A stretch of DNA of 64,000 nt from DATLZU01 sp051293835 (GTDB lineage: Bacteria > Nitrospirota > Nitrospiria > Nitrospirales > Nitrospiraceae): positions 1 through 64,000 of the forward strand of contig JBPKMA010000008.1 in NCBI GenBank assembly GCA_051293835.1. The letters are read 5' to 3'. Of this stretch, positions 34,657 through 44,453 are shown piece after piece. How positions within the stretch are numbered: position 1 is the stretch's first letter; each line of letters begins with the position of its first letter. A program made the position numbers and the translations under genes. The notes under the pieces were generated by a model. That model was given only the letters and a program-made list of their open reading frames with translations, did not search any database and was not told where the DNA came from.

Positions 34657-35619
34657 CTAAGCCGTCTTTCGATACACTTGCTGGGTCGGCTCCGGTTGGA
34701 TTTCCCCGACCGCCGATCCGCGCTCCGGCTCACCGGATGGCAACAATAGCGCGGCTAGAAACAGCCCGATCAACCCGAGCGAGCCCACGAACCAGTAGCC
34801 GAGCGGAATCTCCGGCCAGGACCGCGGTTCAGTTACCGGGAGGGCCGTCCGTCGAGCCAGCGGCTCGGCCGCATCGAGTCGCGCAAAGAGGTCCGCTCGC
34901 AGCTCGGTCCGAATGGCCGCAATGGCCGCGCTGGCGAGCTGCCCCTGGTTCAGGGTCCGTGCCGTGTCATAGTCAGCCTGGAGTTTCGTGACCTGCACAA
35001 CGGCCGCCCCAACATGCTCCTGCGCTTGCTCGACCGCCCTCGCGTGCTGCCGGCTGGATGTCATGATCAGTTGGCCGAGATAGGGCTGCCAGCCGTTTTG
35101 GAACTCTTCCTCCATCCGTGCACCCATGGCCTGCGTCTGCCGGATCATCCGCTTGTTGAACTCGCTCTCGTCTTGAGCCGCCGAGAGCACGCCGCTCCGC
35201 ACCCCTCGCCAGGTGAAGTTCACGATCGCCCGACCCATGACCCCTTGAATGCGACCGGCCTGGTCCGCCGCGACCTCAGCGGCATGAGAACGAATCGCCG
35301 CAATGTGCCTAAAGGGATCGCTTGTGAGCCAATGGTGGGTCATCGTCGCCCGATTGAATTCCGAGACGGCGGTCGCCAGGTTTTCGGCCGCCTCGCGCTC
35401 GATCAGGTAACGCTCCACGATGGCCTGGCCGAGAGCCGGTTGGACCCACTCCATGCCGGCCATGATGCCGGTCGAGTGATTCAGCGAGACCATCTCCGGT
35501 CCCGGCGCGGCCGCCTCCAAGATCCCGTTCGCCGAGATGAAGACAGCGTATCCTCCAACCAGTGTCGCGCAAAGCCCGATCACAACCATCAAATCAACTG
35601 GTTCCAGCGTCCGCCTCAT
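34657..35619 (-). CDS. Two-helix membrane protein with helical extracytoplasmic domain
   Basis: 320 residues. A membrane helix lies at about 11-30 (VVIGLCATLVGGYAVFISA), then about 235 mostly helical residues without Cys, then a second helix (YWFVGSLGLIGLFLAALLL) and a short cytoplasmic tail. The layout resembles four-helix-bundle sensor domains of chemoreceptors, but there is no signalling domain. GGAGGTGA before the ATG at 35619 fixes the start; the frame also opens at a GTG two codons earlier. It heads the operon that ends with the sensor kinase and response regulator, and may present a signal to the kinase. Confidence 0.7.
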   Translation of the reverse strand: MRRTLEPVDLMVVIGLCATLVGGYAVFISANGILEAAAPGPEMVSLNHSTGIMAGMEWVQPALGQAIVERYLIEREAAENLATAVSEFNRATMTHHWLTSDPFRHIAAIRSHAAEVAADQAGRIQGVMGRAIVNFTWRGVRSGVLSAAQDESEFNKRMIRQTQAMGARMEEEFQNGWQPYLGQLIMTSSRQHARAVEQAQEHVGAAVVQVTKLQADYDTARTLNQGQLASAAIAAIRTELRADLFARLDAAEPLARRTALPVTEPRSWPEIPLGYWFVGSLGLIGLFLAALLLPSGEPERGSAVGEIQPEPTQQVYRKTA

Positions 35620-35644
35620 GGTCACCTCCCTGCTGTGCGCCCGA

Positions 35645-35673
35645 CGGTGGCTCTATCCCATCCATTGGGTGAT
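35645..35673 (-). promoter_or_regulatory. GGGTGR double-repeat motif, copy 3
   Basis: CGGTGG at 35645 and GGGTGA at 35667, 22 bases apart, with CTATCCC in place of the CTATCGCC of copy 1. It lies 26 bases upstream of the start at 35619, at the head of the operon that ends with the two-component genes. Confidence 0.4.
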
Positions 35674-35675
35674 TT

Positions 35676-35706
35676 GGACGGATACCCCACCGCTTGCCAT
35701 CCGTCC
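35676..35706. promoter_or_regulatory. Inverted repeat GGACGGAT-N15-ATCCGTCC
   Basis: Perfect 8-base arms separated by 15 bases, directly upstream of motif copy 3 and of the membrane-protein/two-component operon. It may be an operator. No function is proven. Confidence 0.4.
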
Positions 35707-36006
35707 ATGGTATTAACCGGAGAAGGCAAGCCAAGTGCCTGGCGCGAGTCCGTGAAACTCGTTGATCTGTCGAGAACTCTGCGAATTCCTACTTTTTTGT
35801 CTTGGTTGATTCCCACCAGATGCGCGCCAAATCCACCACCATGTTTAAAAAGGCGCCGCACCGTTGACATCGTTTTGACCTGAGAGCTCAATACCGCGCA
35901 CGGTTATCCAGGGTCTGCGCTCGCAGCAGCCAGTCTTTCCGCTTCTTTCAGACAGAGTCGGCGACCATCCCGTTCGGCGGACGCTAGGGCCGAACGGCTC
36001 TAGGCA
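35707..36006. other. Intergenic region between divergent units
   Basis: No gene was recognised. The stretch separates the minus-strand sensor operon from the plus-strand pseudogene block. A hairpin, CCGTTCGGC with a 10-base loop and GCCGAACGG, lies at 35970-35997 without an adjacent T-run. Confidence 0.4.
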
Positions 36007-37556
36007 GTGGGAATTTTTCTGTTGGATCTCGTCAGTCCGCCAGATGTTGCGGTCTGGGCTCTCGACCTCTTCCTGTTGTGGCTTGCCTCTCAGTCTTCTG
36101 GTCGTGGTGGGCTACGTCCTCTCTCCGCCTGGAGCGGCCATTCAGTTTGCACTCATCAACCGCGCGTTGGGCGTGCTGACCCTATGGACACTAGCACTGT
36201 TGGCTCGTTGGCGAGTCGACATGGACCCGCAGGTCCGTGAGCACGATACCTTCTTCGCGTCATTCGTGCGCCATCTGCCAGCTTTCGCATGGGTCAAGAC
36301 TCCGGACGGACGCTACCTGTACGCGAATAAGTATTTTTGCGGGGTCTTTGGGCTCAAGCCCGACAAAGTGTTCGGACGCACCGACATGGAGCTGTTTCCG
36401 CCGGATACCGCCAAACAGTTCGTGGACAACGCCCGGTACGTCCTGACTGTCGACTAAGAACTCCAGACCGTCGAAACGTTTCGGATCAACAGCCGACCGC
36501 GTTACGGCTTGGTTCGCACGTTCCCGATTCGGGAGGGTAACGCGACGCCGCCCTCGGCATGGCGCTTGTCGGCACCGACAGCCGATGGCTCCAGGTAAAC
36601 CGAGCTCTATGCCAACTCGTTGGCTATCCGGAAGAGGAACTGCTGGCGACCACGCTCCAAGCCATCACCCGCCCGGACGACCTCGACACTGACCTGGGCT
36701 ACGTGAACCAAATGCTGCACGGCGAGATCCCAACCTATCAAAATGGAGAAACGGTATGTTCACACGCTCGGCCACGTCGTCTGGACTCTGCTCAGCGCAT
36801 CGCTCGTGCGCGACCCGGACGGAAGACCGCTCTAATTCATTTTCATTTTTTAGATCCAAGACATCACCGAACGCTAGCGGGCATTGGAACAACCCCGGGC
36901 AGCACATGGTCAGCCGCGTGACGTCACCCGCAAACTCGTAGCCACTGAGGAAGAAGAGCGGCGACGGTTGTCGCGCGAGCTGCATGACGAGTTCGGCCAG
37001 GCGTTGACGTGTCTGAAATTCGACCTGGTCGCAGTGATCAAGGGGCTGTCCCAGGGCAAAGCCGCCGTTCGATCTGCTCGGTTGATCGACAAGGTTCACG
37101 CCATGGCGAACTTGGTCGAGACCCGGCGGATCGCCACCGGCCTCCGACCGAGTATTCTGGATGAACTCGGCCTGGCGGCCGCCGTCGCGTGGCAGACGCA
37201 CCATTTTCAGACCTATATCGGCATCGTCTGGGAGGCCGTCGTCGATCCGCGGCTCGCGGAAACTTCCGTCGAGCCGCCCCTCTCCACCACGATCTTTCGC
37301 ATCCTTCAAGAGTTGCGGACAACGCGCAGCGGCACGCCCAGGCGACCCGCATGTGCATCACGCTGTGCGAACGAGACCGCACAGTGATCCTGTCCGTGCA
37401 GGACCACGGCAAAGGCATCGAGTCAGTCCGTATTGACGGATCGTCCACGCGTGGCATCCGAGGTATTCAAGAGCGGGCGACGCTGCTCGGCGGCGAGTTC
37501 TCACTGCACGGAGAACCAGGGCGGGGCCGTGGGTGGAGGTGAAGCTTCCACGCCAA
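36007..37556 (+). pseudogene. Decayed PAS sensor histidine kinase (HisKA_3 type)
   Basis: Fragments in changing frames read as one kinase: an N-terminal membrane region, a PAS domain (HLPAFAWVKTPDGRYLYANK) that hits a TAA at 36455-36457 where ELQTVETF continues in frame, a second PAS (DSRWLQVNRALCQLVGYPEE), a shift near 36745, then the NarX-like dimerisation motif LSRELHDEFGQALTCLKFDL, and an ATPase end (CERDRTVILSVQDHGKGIES) after another shift. At least one nonsense codon and four frame changes exclude function. It is followed by an equally broken response regulator. Confidence 0.85.
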
Positions 37557-37585
37557 GAAACCACGAAGCCGGAGGGCTGCAGACG

Positions 37586-38225
37586 TTGAGTATCACGCGT
37601 ATCCTGGTCGCGGACGACCACGCGATTCTCCGTCAGGGTTTGAAACAGATCCGGGACGGGGAATTCAGCGATACGGTCATCGAAGAGACGGGCACCGGAC
37701 AGGGAGCCTTGGAAAAACTCCAGGGCCAACGTTGGGACCTCATGATCGCAGACATCAACCTACCCGACAAGAGTGGACTGGATGTCATCCAAAGAGGCGA
37801 AAGCCCTGTAACCTTTTTGCCGGTGCTCGTGTTGAGCATCTATCCGGAAGACCAATACGCCGTCCGCGCCACTCAAAGCGGGAGCGGCGGCGTATTTGAG
37901 CAAGGAAGCGGCTCCGGATGAACTGGTCAACGCCATCAAGACCGTGACTCAGGGCAAAAGATACATGAGTCCCAGATTGGCCCGCGAATGAGCCAGGAAC
38001 GCCGCTGCGGAACCCGCTGCGCCGCTGCACGCGCCCCGCTCCGACTGGGAGTTTCAGGTCTTGCGCTTGATCGCCAAGGGCAACCCCCTCAAGGAAGTCG
38101 CCGAAACACTGGGACTCAGCAGCAAGACAGTCAGCACCTATTGCGCCCGCTTGCTGGCCAAGTTCAGCCTGCCGACCACGGCTTCGTTGATCCGGTACGC
38201 CGTCGAGCAGCGGCTGGTCGAATAG
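37586..38225 (+). pseudogene. Decayed NarL-type response regulator
   Basis: It begins LSITRILVADDHAILRQGLK with the phospho-acceptor in LMIADINLPDKSG. The frame breaks after EDQYAVRA and resumes as AAAYLSKEAAPDELVNAIKT. It stops again near 37989, and the HTH (LIAKGNPLKEVAETLGLSSK, then TVSTYCARLLAKFSL) is in another frame, ending at 38225. The order kinase-regulator shows it was the partner of the preceding dead kinase. Confidence 0.85.
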
Positions 38226-38457
38226 TTGCTTCACACCCGTGCTCCCCCAAAGGCCGCGGTGCAGGATGAGCCTGACACAAAAGAGACTTTTCCCTGGACG
38301 CTGGACATTCCTCAGCTATACTTCAGCATATGGTCGACTCTGTCTCGGAAACGAACACGAGCGTTGAACCCCTATCCAAACCTGACCGCTCGATCGTTGA
38401 TCGAGCAGGTCACCGCCCGGCCCCGTTCGAGTGAGCACACTTCCTAGGAGCCGCCCT

Positions 38458-38871
38458 ATGGCTAGGATTCTCGTCGTTGACGACGAACAGAGCATCAGAG
38501 ACCTACTCGAGACCATTTTGCGCCGGCGCGGGCACGAGGTGCTGTTGGCCGAGCACGGCCAGAAGGCCCTGGATCTGTTCCAGCGAGAACGGCCGCATGT
38601 CGTGATCCTGGACCTTCACATGCCGGGAATGAGCGGAATCGCCGCGCTGAAACAGCTCCGGTCGATCGACGTCCATACGCCGGTGATCATTCTGACCGGA
38701 GTTGGGAACGAAGCCATGGAGCAACAGGCCCGGACGCTGGGTGTGACGGACTTCCTGCAAAAGGGGTTCTCGCTCCACGCCCTCGGAAGCGCGCTAGATC
38801 GGGCGCTTCAGCAAGCGAACCCTGCGCCGTCACCGTCTCCTTCCACGGCGCCTTCGAACGCCAAGCGCTAA
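38458..38871 (+). CDS. Single-domain response regulator
   Basis: A 137-residue receiver with the acidic pair in VVDDEQS, phospho-acceptor Asp52 (VVILDLHMPG), a Thr in ILTGVGNE and the Lys in FLQKGFS. A Ser/Pro-rich tail follows, with no output domain. GGAG lies 8 bases before the ATG at 38458, which is preferred over an in-frame start nine codons earlier. It sits among remains of histidine kinases, so its present partner kinase is unclear. Confidence 0.9.
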   Translation: MARILVVDDEQSIRDLLETILRRRGHEVLLAEHGQKALDLFQRERPHVVILDLHMPGMSGIAALKQLRSIDVHTPVIILTGVGNEAMEQQARTLGVTDFLQKGFSLHALGSALDRALQQANPAPSPSPSTAPSNAKR

Positions 38872-38898
38872 CGACTCCGGTCGCATCCGGCCAGCCAT

Positions 38899-39285
38899 AT
38901 GGCTCACGTGCTGATCATCGATGACGACCTTGCCGTGCGAACGGTGCTCCGCGCCCTCTTGGAGCGCGAAGGACACACCGTGCTGGACGCACCAGACGGC
39001 CGGGCTGGCCTCGCCCTGCTTCAGACCTCGTCGGTAGACCTCGTGTTGACCGATATTTTCATGCCTGAAAGAGACGGCATCGAAGTCATCATGGAAATCA
39101 AGCGCCGCTGGCCTCAGTCGAAAATCATCGCGATCACGGGCGGGGGGCAAACCGGCCAAACGGAATTGATCCCGGCTACGCTTTTATTGGGCGCGACGCG
39201 CACGTTGCAGAAGCCGATCGCCAAGCAAGCGCTCATCACCGCGGTCGCCGAGGCGCTCGCAGACCGCAGCGCGGACGGAGCGTAG
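38899..39285 (+). CDS. Single-domain response regulator
   Basis: A 128-residue receiver: acidic pair in IIDDDLA, phospho-acceptor Asp52 (LVLTDIFMPERDG), Thr in AITGGGQT and the Lys in LQKPIAK. No output domain is present. It begins 27 bases after the previous receiver gene, so the two are probably co-transcribed. The phospho-source is probably a kinase elsewhere, as those flanking this spot are pseudogenes. Confidence 0.9.
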   Translation: MAHVLIIDDDLAVRTVLRALLEREGHTVLDAPDGRAGLALLQTSSVDLVLTDIFMPERDGIEVIMEIKRRWPQSKIIAITGGGQTGQTELIPATLLLGATRTLQKPIAKQALITAVAEALADRSADGA

Positions 39286-39364
39286 GCGAACACTCTCAGC
39301 GACTGCATTCCGGCGACATCCGGCACAGGCGTGGAATCGGCGAAATAAGGCAGGACAGCCCACA

Positions 39365-39751
39365 ATGATCAATCGACGCCAACACGCCCGCTACAAGCTC
39401 GCCCTTCCGAGCACGTTTCATGGCGAACAGGTCGAGGGTGAGGGGACCGTCGTCGACATTTCAACTGGCGGGTGCCGGATCAGGAGCGAGGCTTCCGTGT
39501 TCACCGGGGACTACATCGGGATCGCCATCCAACTTTCCGGTGAGACCGCTGTCCTGACCGTGGACCTGGCCGCCGTGCGTTGGTCGATCGGCAAAGAGTT
39601 CGGCGTCGAATTCATTCGCATGGAAGCGGAACAGCAGGAGCACCTGCGGGCCGTTGTGGCACAGTTGGAGCGGATTTCCGCTCATCGACAGGGCCACGAC
39701 CCGGAAAGCCGCGATCCCGTCGCCGCCGAGGAGCGTCGGACACAGGGCTAG
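39365..39751 (+). CDS. PilZ domain protein
   Basis: A 128-residue PilZ protein with the full c-di-GMP-binding pattern: RRQHARYKLALP (RxxxR) near the N-terminus and VVDISTGGCRIRS (D-x-S-x-x-G). AAVRWSIGKEFGVEFIRM is the later conserved strand. A charged C-terminal tail follows. It lies 80 bases after the second receiver gene, suggesting a link between phospho-signalling and c-di-GMP. Confidence 0.88.
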   Translation: MINRRQHARYKLALPSTFHGEQVEGEGTVVDISTGGCRIRSEASVFTGDYIGIAIQLSGETAVLTVDLAAVRWSIGKEFGVEFIRMEAEQQEHLRAVVAQLERISAHRQGHDPESRDPVAAEERRTQG

Positions 39752-39847
39752 CGTAAGGAGAGCGCTGGAATACGGCGCACTCCCGACCCGGCCTCGGAGC
39801 CCCACGAACACATCAATCGCTTCCATCTGCGTCCGGAGGCTTCACAA

Positions 39848-41698
39848 ATGGTACGCCGATCGCCCCGCGCCGCTGCGCTCGAGACCGAACCCCGGCCCGT
39901 TTCCCCGATTGGTTCCACCCGCCGCCAACTCATCTTCCTTCACGCGCTGGTCACCATCGCCCTCTGCTACCAGCTCTTGTTCAGCAAAGATCCGCGGCTT
40001 CCCTCCTGGGTCTCACGGTGGCTCGTCTAGGCCTTAGTCTTGTTCGACACCGGCATCACCACGGTAACCAGATATCTCTCCGGGTATGGGAGCACCAACT
40101 TCTACGTGTCATATCTCCTGATCCTGCTCATCGTCGCGTTCGCCCCGACCTTGCCGCAAATGATTGGCCTGTCGGTGATCCTCTGGCTCTCATATGCCGC
40201 CGTGCTGTACTGCGAAATCGGCGAACTCGGAGCCCTGGGCGAGAGCCACTGGCTCCCACTTCCCATTCGGCTGATTCTGGCCATCTTTTACGGAAGCACC
40301 ACACCAATGAAAGCGCACGGAAGCTCAACCACGACAGGACGCGCCTGGTCGAGCAGATCAGCAAACGTACACGCGCTGAGCACGCGCTTCGTGAGAGCGA
40401 GAAGCGCGATCGCCACCTCGTGGAAGTCCCCCCTACGCCATCTTTCGTCATCCGACGACATCGCACCGTCTTCATGAACCAAGCGTGCTATCGGCTGTTG
40501 AAGGCGACCAGTCCAGACCAGATCATCGGGCGCTCGCCGTTCGACTTCTTCAACCCCGACGACGATCCCGCCGCCATCGACACGTTCAGACGGGCGCCCG
40601 GGGAAGGCCAAACTCTCCCGCTGATCGAACGACGGGTGCGTTGTCTTGACAAGACGGTCATTACCGCCGAATTGGCCGTTTGTCCGTTGGCCAATCGCGC
40701 TTCTGCGGGAATGTAGGTGATCCTGCATGACATCACCGAGCGCGAACGGTGTGAGGAGCGGGTCCGGCAGTCCCAAAAGATGGAGGCCATGGGGCAGCTC
40801 GCGGGCGGCATCGCACACGATTTCCACAAACACGATTTCAACAACATGCTCACCATCATCGCCGAGCATGGCGATCTGTTAGCCGAAGACGCCGCGTTGA
40901 CGGAGACTCACCGACGCAGCATCGAACAAATCAGGCAGGCCTGTTTGCGAGCGTCCGCGCTCACGGCTCAACGGTTGGCCTTCGGTCGAGGGCAATTGCT
41001 GTGCTCGAAGGTCCTAGACTTCAATGAGGTCGTAGCCGACATGGAAGCGATGCCTCGACCATTGGGTCGGTGACACATCACCCTGGTCACCATCCTGTCG
41101 CCGTCTGCGGGCTATGTCAGAGCCGATCCAAACCAGATCGAACAGGCGCTCATCAACCTGACCATGAACGCCCGCGACGCCATCCCTGACGGAGGGACCT
41201 TAACGATCGAAACCGGTGATTGCGATCTGGACGAAGACGGGATCGCTCGGCAGCGTCTCGATATCCGACCTGGCCCCCATGTGTCGCTTCGGGTGAGCGA
41301 CAGGGGTATCGGTATGGACGAACACATCCTTTCTCGGATCTTCGAGCCCTTCTTCACCACGAAACCGAAAGGCAAGGACACCGGATTGGGCCTGTCCACC
41401 GTCTCCGGTATCATCAAGCCGCGCAGTGGCGCGCATTACGAAGACGAACCGGGGATCAGAAGCCTGGTGCGTGACACCTTGCGATTGAAAGGCTATAAGG
41501 CTATACGGTGCTGGAAGCCGGCAACGGGGCGGAGCCTTGGCTTTGGCCCGACCGGCGGTCGGGACCGATTCATCTGCTGCTCACCGACGTGGTCATGCCA
41601 CAGATGCTCGGGCGTGAACCGAGCGAACAGCTCGTGGAGCGGAGGCCCGGTCTCAAGGTGTGGCTTAAGTGCGAACCGTACTCGATGCCCGCGGCGTA
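39848..41698 (+). pseudogene. Decayed hybrid sensor kinase (membrane-PAS-HisKA-HATPase-receiver)
   Basis: Pieces in several frames: a membrane helix (LIFLHALVTIALCYQLLF) ending in a stop, more helices (FYVSYLLILLIVAFAPTLPQ), PAS (TVFMNQACYRLLKATSPDQI), then VILHDITERERCEERVRQSQ and the phospho-His region QLAGGIAHDFHKHDFNNMLT. The ATPase (NQIEQALINLTMNARDAIPD, RIFEPFFTTKPKGKDTGLGL) follows after a TGA. Last comes a receiver stump (HLLLTDVVMPQMLG). Five or more interruptions were counted by eye, so it is clearly dead. Confidence 0.85.
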
Positions 41699-41777
41699 AC
41701 ACCGGTCTTCGCGATTCGCTAGCCCATGACAGTCTCAATTCCCGCGAGGTGTGTCACTCCGAACCGGGTTTTCCACC

Positions 41778-44192
41778 TTATTTCAGCTCGACGATCGTGA
41801 CCCCGTCCCCGCCTTCGGCTCGTTCTCCGGACCGGAAGTTCGCGACATAGGGCGACGCTCGCAAGTATTCGCGCAGCGCGGCCTTCAGCCGCCCCGTTCC
41901 ATGACCGTGAATGATTTTGAGGAACGGTTCCCCCTGCACCGCCGCCCGGTCCAAGCCGGCGATCAGCAGATCGAGTGCTTCATCCGCCGCCTTCCCGCGG
42001 ACATCCAATACCGTTGGTGCAGCGCAAGGCGGATAGGCAGTTGATCCGGATAAAGCCGTGGTTCGAGGCTGGTGACTGCGGACCGGTTCCTCAGCCGGCA
42101 ATCGGCTGATCCCGGCTAGAGCAGAAACCGGCACCGAGACTTCACCTTCGCCCACCTTGACACGAACTCGTTTCCTGCCCGACGGGGATTCGAGCAACGT
42201 CCCGGTGGCCCCGAGGCGAAGGATCTCCACCGGATCTCCAGCGTGAAGTCGCTCGACTGGCACCGGTTCCGAAGGAACCGCCAGGGTGGCCGCCGCCTGT
42301 TGTTCCAGCTCGGTCAGGCGCTGCTTGGCTTCCTTCGCCTTCTGGACCGTGCGTTCGCGCTTCACATCGTCGAGAATCGCCTGAATCGCCGCGCGCGCCC
42401 GCAAGAGTTCATTGGTCAGCTTGCGCTTCACACTTTTCCGCTCCTCCTGTTCCCTCTCACGCAGTCGGGCGAGGATTTCCGCTGCCTCCTGAGACGCCCG
42501 CTCGGCTTCGACACGGGCCAGCGCGGCCCGATCCGCTTCCGCCGCCAGTCGCCGCTGGTGTTCCTGGAGACCACTCAGCAGGTCTTCTAAAGCCCGCTCG
42601 TCGCCTTTGAGGAACCGGCGGGCGTCTTCGAGGACCGACTCCTCCATCCCCAAGCGGCCGGCGATATCGAAGGCAGAAGACCCGCCCGGTATGCCCATCA
42701 GCAGACGATAGGTCGGGGACAAGGTGCCGATATCGAATTCCACGCTGGCGTTGGCGAAGTCCGGTCTGCTCTGCGCCAGTGCCTTGAGCGTGTTGTAATG
42801 GGTCGTCGCCACAACCTTCATCCCCAGTTGGGCCAGCCGCACCAGGAGCGCTTCGGCCAAAGCTGCTCCTTCCACCGGATCGGTGGAGGTAACCGGTTCG
42901 TCCAGGAGAACCAGCGTCCTCGGCGCCCGGTTCGTCTCAGCCACCGCAGTCGTCGCATGGTTCAGGAGACGTATCATCTGCGTCATGTGGGCAGAAAAAC
43001 TCGAGAGGTCCTTGGCAAGATCCTGCGCATCTCCGATATCGGCGTAGACCTCCGGAAAGAAGGCCATCTCGGACTCCGGCGCGCAGGGCAGCGGCAGCCC
43101 GGCGCGGACCATCAACGCGAACAACCCGAGCATCTTGAGGGTCACAGTCTTGCCGCCGGTGTTGGGACCCGAGATCACGAGCACCCTTACCTGCTCGTCC
43201 ACCAGGAGGTCGTTGGCGACCACCCGCTCTTTCGCCAGCGCCAGTAGCGGATGCCGCGCTTGTTTGAGCCGAATTCGGCCGCACTCGTTCAAGGCGACCG
43301 GTCTCGCTCCGAGTTGACTGCTCAGCGCGGCCTTGGCGGCGACACAGTCCAGTTCTGCCAGCGTCTCTGTCGCCCTGAGGATGGCGTCAGCCCGCTCTGC
43401 AACCATTGCGGACAGCTCGCGGAGAATCCGATGCACCTCTCGGTCGACTTCCAGATCGGCCACCTTAATGGCGTTGTTCAATTCGACGAGTTCGCGCGGT
43501 TCCAGGAACACTGTCGCACCGCTAGCCGAAACATCGTGAACAATGCCGGGAATCTTTCCACGCATTTCAACTTTCACCGGCACGACGTAGCGACCTTCGC
43601 GTTGGGCGAAGTAAGTTTCTTGCAACACCTCGGCATAGCGTTTGGAGTGCAGAATCTGTTCCAGGCGCTGGCGCATGTACTGCTTCAACTCGTGGGCGCG
43701 GTGAGTCAAGCGCCGGAGTTCGGGAGAGGCCGACTCGCGGATCGATCCGTCCGGCTCGATAGCCCGGTCAATCTCACACTTGACGTAACCGATTTGCGGC
43801 ACGCTTTCCAGCGGCTCGGCCAGTTGGCACAACGCCGGAGCCCGATCTCGATAACGGCTAAGATAGCGAACGACCTCGTCCACGAGTCCAAGCACGATCG
43901 AGCAGTCCCGCAACTCATACGCCTCCATGGGCGCGCCCTTGCTCGCGCGGGCGAGCGGCCCCCGGACATCGGGAAACGCCAAAGCAGGAAAGGGATCAGC
44001 GGTCTCCAGAAGCGAGAGCAATTCCCCAGTCTCCCGCAACCTGGTCCGCGCGGCCTCAAGCCCCGACTCTAACGGCAGTTCCCGGCAGCAGCGGGCACCC
44101 ATGCTGGAACGGGCGTACCGGGCCAACGCTTCGAGTAGCCGGTCCCATTCAAGGACGCGTGTGGTCTGTTCAAACAACAATGGCTCGCTCAT
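41778..44192 (-). CDS. mutS2: MutS2-family ATPase with Smr domain
   Basis: 804 residues. A MutS-like core (about 1-310) is followed by the ATPase with Walker A GPNTGGKTVTLK near residue 342 and Walker B LVLLDEPVTSTDP. A long coiled coil (about 510-640) leads to the C-terminal Smr nuclease domain with LDVRG and HGHGTG. MutS2 acts on branched DNA or collided ribosomes and limits recombination; it is not a mismatch-repair MutS. The frame is open 47 codons upstream, but the ATG at 44192 (MSEPLLFEQTTRVLEWDRLL) fits the family. It is divergent from gap. Confidence 0.94.
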   Translation of the reverse strand: MSEPLLFEQTTRVLEWDRLLEALARYARSSMGARCCRELPLESGLEAARTRLRETGELLSLLETADPFPALAFPDVRGPLARASKGAPMEAYELRDCSIVLGLVDEVVRYLSRYRDRAPALCQLAEPLESVPQIGYVKCEIDRAIEPDGSIRESASPELRRLTHRAHELKQYMRQRLEQILHSKRYAEVLQETYFAQREGRYVVPVKVEMRGKIPGIVHDVSASGATVFLEPRELVELNNAIKVADLEVDREVHRILRELSAMVAERADAILRATETLAELDCVAAKAALSSQLGARPVALNECGRIRLKQARHPLLALAKERVVANDLLVDEQVRVLVISGPNTGGKTVTLKMLGLFALMVRAGLPLPCAPESEMAFFPEVYADIGDAQDLAKDLSSFSAHMTQMIRLLNHATTAVAETNRAPRTLVLLDEPVTSTDPVEGAALAEALLVRLAQLGMKVVATTHYNTLKALAQSRPDFANASVEFDIGTLSPTYRLLMGIPGGSSAFDIAGRLGMEESVLEDARRFLKGDERALEDLLSGLQEHQRRLAAEADRAALARVEAERASQEAAEILARLREREQEERKSVKRKLTNELLRARAAIQAILDDVKRERTVQKAKEAKQRLTELEQQAAATLAVPSEPVPVERLHAGDPVEILRLGATGTLLESPSGRKRVRVKVGEGEVSVPVSALAGISRLPAEEPVRSHQPRTTALSGSTAYPPCAAPTVLDVRGKAADEALDLLIAGLDRAAVQGEPFLKIIHGHGTGRLKAALREYLRASPYVANFRSGERAEGGDGVTIVELK

Positions 44193-44364
44193 GGGCCGTT
44201 GGCGCACCCGCCCACCATTACGCGTGCCGCTCGATGGGCTGTCGGTTACGCGGACTCTACCGAAGAATCCAGTTCGGAACAAGGTACTCCCGGACCGTCC
44301 CCGGTGGTACATCTCGCGACAATCACTGCTCATTTGTCGCGTTTAGTTTCCCTTCACAACCAAC

Positions 44365-44393
44365 TTGACAAGGTTTGGGAGGCTGGGTACCAT
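44365..44393 (+). promoter_or_regulatory. Promoter of the gap operon (sigma-70 type)
   Basis: A perfect -35 TTGACA at 44365-44370, a 17-base spacer, then TACCAT at 44388-44393 (4 of 6 to TATAAT). Transcription would start near 44400, just before the hairpin at 44405 and about 54 bases ahead of the gap ATG. Confidence 0.65.
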
Positions 44394-44404
44394 CGGCCCT
44401 GCTC

Positions 44405-44435
44405 GCCGGTTGATCGCCAACCGGCATCTTTTTTT
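44405..44435 (+). terminator. Terminator-like hairpin in the gap leader
   Basis: GCCGGTT and AACCGGC form a perfect 7-bp stem around a 7-base loop, followed by ATC and seven T. This is an intrinsic terminator on the plus strand. No plus-strand gene ends upstream (mutS2 is divergent), so it sits inside the predicted leader of gap. It could attenuate the operon or block stray read-through. Confidence 0.65.
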
Positions 44436-44453
44436 CTGCTGGGGTGTACAGCC

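Noticed and set aside
35970..35997. Hairpin CCGTTCGGC with a 10-base loop and GCCGAACGG
   Set aside because: The nearest T-run is about 14 bases away; not a convincing terminator.
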